Positions 7,462 through 10,218 of a DNA stretch of 10,218 nt are shown piece after piece (position 1 is the first letter of the stretch; each line of letters starts with the position of its first letter). The stretch lies in contig MFYT01000044.1 in assembly GCA_001789205.1 (NCBI GenBank), forward strand, positions 1 to 10,218, read 5' to 3'. A model generated the notes under the pieces. It was given only the letters and a program-made list of their open reading frames with translations, did no database searches and was not told the DNA's origin. The position numbers and the translations under genes are program-made. Source of the DNA: Candidatus Raymondbacteria bacterium RIFOXYA2_FULL_49_16. GTDB lineage: Bacteria > Fibrobacterota > OXYB2-FULL-49-7 > XYB2-FULL-49-35.

Positions 7462-7938
7462 CCCCATCTTCAATTCCATGGCAAGTTCAGGGCAATTGAG
7501 AGGACTGGTATATTTGGTGCAGTTGATACAGCCCAGATAAATTTTGCTGTATAACTTCTCCTTGGCAATACGCTTGAACCCGAACTTCTCGAAAAACCCC
7601 GGTGAAAAAGTGAGCAGGATAATCCGTGTAGGCTCGTATTGGAGAATATGGTCGATGACCGCCTCGACCAGGCTACGCCCTACGCCTTTGCTGTGAAACT
7701 TTTTATCAACGCATAGTGACACAATCTCGATAATATGCTCTTTCTCGTTGCCGATCTCGGGAAGAATTTTCCACGAGACCGTGCCGGCAATGCAGTTTTT
7801 GTCCTTGAAGACAAAAAACCGGTCGATGTGCGTGGCAATGTCCGAGAGCGAACGCGGCAACACCTCTTTAGAAAACCGTTTGATGAGTTTATAGATGCCA
7901 AGGGCGTCGCGAAACGCGGCTGGTTGTACGTCTCCCAT
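7456..7938 (-). CDS. GNAT N-acetyltransferase, probably single-domain N-acetylglutamate synthase type
   Basis: 160 aa from ATG at 7938. That start is preferred because AAAGGA lies 9 nt upstream and the fold begins right after it; an upstream TTG at 7962 would add 8 residues. The GNAT acetyl-CoA loop is KKFHSKGVGRSL (79-90), with beta-5/alpha-4 FFEKFGFKRI (115-124). The N-terminal LPRSLSDI...FFVFKD (27-46) and the cysteine-bearing tail (CINC 137-140, C149, then PELAMEL) resemble, from memory, the short ArgA-like acetylglutamate synthases of deltaproteobacteria. These start arginine synthesis by acetylating glutamate. The cysteine trio could bind a metal. The gene faces thiC across the hairpin and has no arginine genes beside it. 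The GNAT call is firm; the substrate is inferred. Confidence 0.8.
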   Translation of the reverse strand: MGDVQPAAFRDALGIYKLIKRFSKEVLPRSLSDIATHIDRFFVFKDKNCIAGTVSWKILPEIGNEKEHIIEIVSLCVDKKFHSKGVGRSLVEAVIDHILQYEPTRIILLTFSPGFFEKFGFKRIAKEKLYSKIYLGCINCTKYTSPLNCPELAMELKMGG

Positions 7939-8028
7939 ACACCATAATCCTTTCCAATACAATCTGTCCTATCGTCTATTTTGCCGGGTCACAGTGTTTA
8001 CATAACTATCCGGTTACCGGAAAGATGA

Positions 8029-9147
8029 ATAGTAATCAATTGGCAAGAAGAATTGGCCAACGCCATCATGGCATGCAGAACTGCACAGCTGGGCGGCCAT
8101 GTATACCAGTGCGATTCCTGTGGCCACGAGCACATATCATACAACTCGTGCAGAAACAGGCATTGCCCGCAGTGCCAGGCCCTTGCCCGTTCAGCATGGG
8201 TGCAGGCCAGGATGGACGATCTTCTGCCTGTACCATATTTCCACGCGGTCTTCACCATCCCGCCTGCTCTGAACCCCTTTGCCTTGCGGAACAAAGAAGC
8301 CTTCTATGCGCTGATGTTCAAAGCCGTGTCCGAAACCCTGCTTGAGCTTGCAAAGAACAAAAAACGGCTGGGTGCTGTCATTGGCTTCATCGCCATCCTG
8401 CACACCTGGGGACAGAACCTCATGGACCATCCGCACATACACTGCGTGGTGCCGGGTGGCGGCATTCAAGAGACCCGCTGGATACACTGTAGACGGAAGT
8501 TCCTCTTCCCCATACGGGTCTTGAGCGCTCTCTTCAAGGGCAAATTAATGGCCTACTTCCGGGAAGCTGTCACAAACAACGACATCCAGTTCCACGGAGC
8601 CCTTGCAGCACACAAAGACCCCATTGCCTTCCAGTCCCTGATTGATGACCTATACGCGCAGGATTGGGTCATCTATGTCAAACCTCCCTTTGCCGGGCCG
8701 CAGGCTGTGCTCAAATACCTGGGCAGCTACACTCATCGTATTGCCATCTCGAACAGGAGGATCATCTCCATAAAGGATGGGATGGTCTCATTCACCTGGA
8801 AGGACTATGCCCATGGCAATGTTCGAAAGGTCATGGCCTTTCCCATTTCCGAATTCATCAGGCGCTTCTTGCTCCATGTTGTACCAAAGGGGTTTGTGCG
8901 CATACGGCACTATGGATTCCTAGGAAACAGGACCAGGAAAACTTCGATTGCCGCATGCAGGAAGGCGTTGGGAGTTCTGAGACCGCCTGAGGAAAAACGC
9001 CAGCCCAGGTCATGGGTGGACCTCTGCAAACAGCTGACTGGTAATGATCCGACACTGTGCCCCATGTGCGGCACAGGACACCTGAGACCGTTCAGGGAGA
9101 TTACAGCATCGCCACCAGGGTATGAAACGGTCAGACATGTAGCGTAG
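8029..9147 (+). mobile_element. IS91-family insertion sequence remnant or element (ends unresolved)
   Basis: Defined by the transposase at 8053-9147. IS91 elements move by rolling-circle replication and have no terminal inverted repeats or target duplication, so the ends cannot be read with confidence. Candidate end structures are CCGGT-T-ACCGG at 8010-8020 on the left and the palindrome AAAAGCTTTT at 9161-9170 on the right. The in-frame stop at 8026 limits the coding part on the left. Confidence 0.6.
8053..9147 (+). CDS. IS91-family Y2 (HUH) transposase, apparently short at its N-terminus
   Basis: 364 aa if read from TTG 8053; ATG at 8068 is another possible start. Zinc-ribbon domain: C20, C23, C33, H37/C38 and C41 in YQCDSCGHEH...NSCRNRHCPQC. 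HUH motif H128-I-H130 in HPHIHCVVPGGG. Paired tyrosines Y222 and Y226 in YLGSYTHRIAISNRR, the Y2 nucleophiles of rolling-circle transposases. A further CPMCG lies at 336-340. Family members usually carry roughly 25-40 more residues before the CRTAxLGGH motif. Here that motif starts at residue 8, and an in-frame TGA lies at 8026, with INWQEELANAI between. The protein keeps all catalytic residues but may be N-terminally truncated and inactive. The upstream frames show no missing piece, so a deletion is more likely than a frameshift. Confidence 0.92.
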   Translation: MANAIMACRTAQLGGHVYQCDSCGHEHISYNSCRNRHCPQCQALARSAWVQARMDDLLPVPYFHAVFTIPPALNPFALRNKEAFYALMFKAVSETLLELAKNKKRLGAVIGFIAILHTWGQNLMDHPHIHCVVPGGGIQETRWIHCRRKFLFPIRVLSALFKGKLMAYFREAVTNNDIQFHGALAAHKDPIAFQSLIDDLYAQDWVIYVKPPFAGPQAVLKYLGSYTHRIAISNRRIISIKDGMVSFTWKDYAHGNVRKVMAFPISEFIRRFLLHVVPKGFVRIRHYGFLGNRTRKTSIAACRKALGVLRPPEEKRQPRSWVDLCKQLTGNDPTLCPMCGTGHLRPFREITASPPGYETVRHVA

Positions 9148-9377
9148 GATATTGGAGAAGAAAAGCTTTTACACAGCACTCACCGCTCCGGTTTCAAAGG
9201 ATGACACACTCATGATGCCGGGCAATAGAAAGCCTTACATGAAAAGGTCCTGGCGCAGCATTGTCCCTGTGGAACCGCGAACGGCTAAACCGCCCGTCTT
9301 TATGCTCTCATATCACTTTACTTTGGCTTATTCAGTGATTATATTACTTAAGGTGAGCGGGACGTCAATGGATCGCT

Positions 9378-9409
9378 GGTTTTGAAAACCCATAGCTGAA
9401 TCCGGATTC
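9378..9409. repeat. Two adjacent short palindromes
   Basis: GGTTTT-G-AAAACC (9378-9390) and the perfect 12-mer GAATCCGGATTC (9398-9409) lie 7 nt apart, just left of the larger palindromic element. The first has no T-tract on either side, so it is a poor terminator. The second contains GGATTC, also found in the arms of the larger element, which may be coincidence. Confidence 0.5.
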
Positions 9410-9422
9410 CGCGAAACGGCTT

Positions 9423-9511
9423 CGTTCAACTGGATCCTTTCTGAAATCATATCGCAACGTTTGGCTATGCTACTATGGGGTCGCTTCAGAAAGAATCCTA
9501 TACGTTGTGCG
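9423..9511. repeat. Imperfect palindromic element, copy 1 (attC-like or element end)
   Basis: The arms GGATCCTTTCTGAA (9432-9445) and TTCAGAAAGAATCC (9485-9498) pair over 14 positions with one mismatch. Outside them, CAAC (9427-9430) pairs with GTTG (9504-9507), with 1 unpaired nt on the left and 5 on the right. The left box GTTCAAC fits the integron-site consensus RYYYAAC; the right box GTTGTGC misses GTTRRRY at one place. The right half, read on the opposite strand, matches copy 2 at 22 of 27 positions. Confidence 0.65.
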
Positions 9512-9561
9512 TAATCGCAGGGCCAAGAAATCACAATTTTCCTCATCGGCGCAATTAATTA

Positions 9562-9590
9562 TTGATTTTTAATTACATTGTAGTTATATT
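9562..9590 (+). promoter_or_regulatory. Promoter of the brnTA operon
   Basis: TTGATT (9562-9567) and TATATT (9585-9590) are 17 nt apart, a near-consensus sigma-70 pair. The expected transcript start is at or within a few nt of the toxin ATG (9597), and no Shine-Dalgarno is present, so the mRNA is probably leaderless. Confidence 0.6.
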
Positions 9591-9593
9591 ATA
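9574..9593. promoter_or_regulatory. Candidate BrnA operator: two 9-nt palindromes one helical turn apart
   Basis: TACA-T-TGTA (9574-9582) and TATA-T-TATA (9585-9593) have centres 11 bp apart and overlap the -10 box. Ribbon-helix-helix antitoxins typically bind paired sites at about this spacing and repress their own promoter. The A/T-rich context weakens the statistical case. Confidence 0.35.
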
Positions 9594-9596
9594 CTT

Positions 9597-9887
9597 ATGC
9601 GTGACTTAAGATTCGTTTGGGATCCGAACAAGGCAAAATCAAACCAGCGGAAACACGGAGTCTCTTTTGAAGAAGGTCTTACCGTATTTTATGATGAATT
9701 TGCTACACTCATACCCGATCCCGAACATTCAACGGAAGAGGATCGATTTCTTATGCTAGGAATGTCGTTTGCTGCTCATCTAATTGTTGTCTGTCATTGC
9801 TATATTGACGACGATAGTGTGATCCGAATTATTAACGCAAGAAGAGCCACAAAACACGAATCCCTTCAATACACGAGGTACCCATGA
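9597..9887 (+). CDS. brnT: BrnT family toxin (type II toxin-antitoxin ribonuclease, DUF497)
   Basis: 96 aa, the full family length. BrnT is a RelE-like ribonuclease that halts translation when freed from BrnA. Family pattern: FVWDPNKAKSNQRKHGVSFEE (residues 6-26, with W8-D9, N16, K19-H20-G21), then the conserved acid/arginine stretch HSTEEDR (44-50), LMLGMS (52-57) and the C-terminal IRIINARRATKHE (76-88). The ATG at 9597 directly follows the -10 box with no Shine-Dalgarno. The 3' end overlaps brnA by 4 nt (ATGA), the toxin-first order usual for brnTA. The operon is visibly more AT-rich than thiC or the transposase, consistent with acquisition, and sits between two palindromic elements. Confidence 0.95.
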   Translation: MRDLRFVWDPNKAKSNQRKHGVSFEEGLTVFYDEFATLIPDPEHSTEEDRFLMLGMSFAAHLIVVCHCYIDDDSVIRIINARRATKHESLQYTRYP

Positions 9888-10111
9888 GAAAAGAATACGA
9901 TTTTTCAAAAGGAATACGGAATCCCTATGCGGCCCGCTTAAAGAAGCAGATCACAATCCGCATAGACGATTTATCCGTTAATTATTTCAAGAAATTATCC
10001 GACAACATGGGTATTCCATACCAAAGCTTGATCAATTTGTATTTGAGAGATTGCGCCTCTGAAGGCAAACAGCTCTCCATGAAATGGATCAACCCTGTTC
10101 ACGCACATTGA
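9884..10111 (+). CDS. brnA: BrnA-type / CopG-like ribbon-helix-helix antitoxin
   Basis: 75 aa. The N-terminal segment MRKEYDFSKGIRNPYAARLK (1-20) is the toxin-contacting part usual in this family. The ribbon strand is QITIRI (22-27), followed by helix A (about 30-41) and helix B (about 45-57, YQSLINLYLRDCA), a dimeric RHH DNA-binding fold. It should neutralise the toxin by direct binding and, with it, repress the promoter at 9562-9590. The ATGA overlap with brnT implies coupled translation. The tail after residue 60 is not recognised. An attC-like palindrome starts 17 nt after the stop and could also act as the transcript's 3' hairpin. Confidence 0.9.
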   Translation: MRKEYDFSKGIRNPYAARLKKQITIRIDDLSVNYFKKLSDNMGIPYQSLINLYLRDCASEGKQLSMKWINPVHAH

Positions 10112-10128
10112 AGCTGGCCCTGCTAAAG

Positions 10129-10218
10129 CGCACAACACTATGGATTCTTTCTGAAATGGTTACACAACACCATCCTCCGATGCGAGGCTTCGCAACCATT
10201 TTAGAAAGAGCATGTTGA
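10129..10218. repeat. Imperfect palindromic element, copy 2 (reaches window edge)
   Basis: TCTTTCTGAAATGGTT (10146-10161) pairs with AACCATTTTAGAAAGA (10194-10209) over 16 bp with one G-T pair. Outside, CAAC (10133-10136) pairs with GTTG (10214-10217). A small inner hairpin GCGA-GGCT-TCGC lies at 10182-10193. The left part, GCACAAC then 5 nt then GGATTCTTTCTGAA, is the inverted match of copy 1's right part. In direct orientation TGGATTCTTTCTGAAAT (10141-10157) matches copy 1 (9431-9447) at 16 of 17. The right end GTTGA agrees with the start of GTTRRRY, but the window stops there. Confidence 0.65.

Larger units (their letters stand above)
9148..9596. other. Gene-poor stretch between transposase and toxin gene
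   Basis: No convincing gene is seen on either strand. A 77-codon frame from TTG 9152 to 9385 has no recognisable domain. The stretch holds the palindrome AAAAGCTTTT (9161-9170), two adjacent short palindromes (9378-9409), the repeat element at 9423-9511, and the toxin-antitoxin promoter (9562-9590). Confidence 0.7.

Noticed and set aside
9152-9385. 77-codon plus-strand frame after the transposase
   Set aside because: TTG start, no Shine-Dalgarno, no domain; its position before the palindromic element is suggestive but not enough to call a gene.
9423-10218. CRISPR array or tRNA genes
   Set aside because: Only two related elements with no regular spacers, and no cloverleaf or T-loop sequence.

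Overview
The window looks like chromosomal DNA from an uncultured or environmental Gram-negative bacterium of middling GC content. A very large secreted repeat protein, a PilZ (c-di-GMP) regulator and a single-domain acetylglutamate-synthase-like GNAT would fit Fibrobacterota/Chitinivibrionia-type, other FCB or deltaproteobacterial lineages. That placement is a guess; no marker gene settles it.

Left part (1-5020, minus strand): a two-gene operon. The promoter-proximal gene encodes a MerR-type helix-turn-helix fused to a PilZ domain with both canonical c-di-GMP motifs. Its stop codon overlaps, as ATGA, the start of a huge exported protein that runs off the left edge of the window (1450 codons seen, no stop). 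That protein has a signal peptide, a parallel beta-helix, about six repeats of 97-100 residues, and Ig-like modules. A good sigma-70-type promoter lies upstream, and its -35/-10 spacer holds a perfect 16-nt palindrome, where MerR-family proteins normally bind. The layout suggests a c-di-GMP-sensing one-component switch that controls itself and a surface adhesin.

Middle (5174-7461, plus strand): endonuclease IV (nfo), with all nine metal ligands and no visible ribosome-binding site, is followed after 44 nt by thiC. The thiC Shine-Dalgarno can be masked by a 7-bp hairpin that competes with pairings to the 3' end of nfo. No TPP riboswitch is visible. A strong hairpin at 7423-7461 separates thiC from a convergent GNAT acetyltransferase on the minus strand.

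Right part (8029-10218): accessory DNA. An IS91-family Y2/HUH transposase lacks the usual N-terminal stretch and is followed by about 450 nt with no convincing gene. Then comes a BrnT/BrnA toxin-antitoxin operon, visibly more AT-rich than its surroundings. The operon is bracketed by two related 85-90 nt imperfect palindromes that share GGATTCTTTCTGAA and end in CAAC/GTTG. These resemble attC-type recombination sites or the ends of a small non-autonomous element, so the operon may be a mobile cassette.

The two most noteworthy items are the MerR-PilZ/adhesin operon and the palindrome-bracketed toxin-antitoxin unit.
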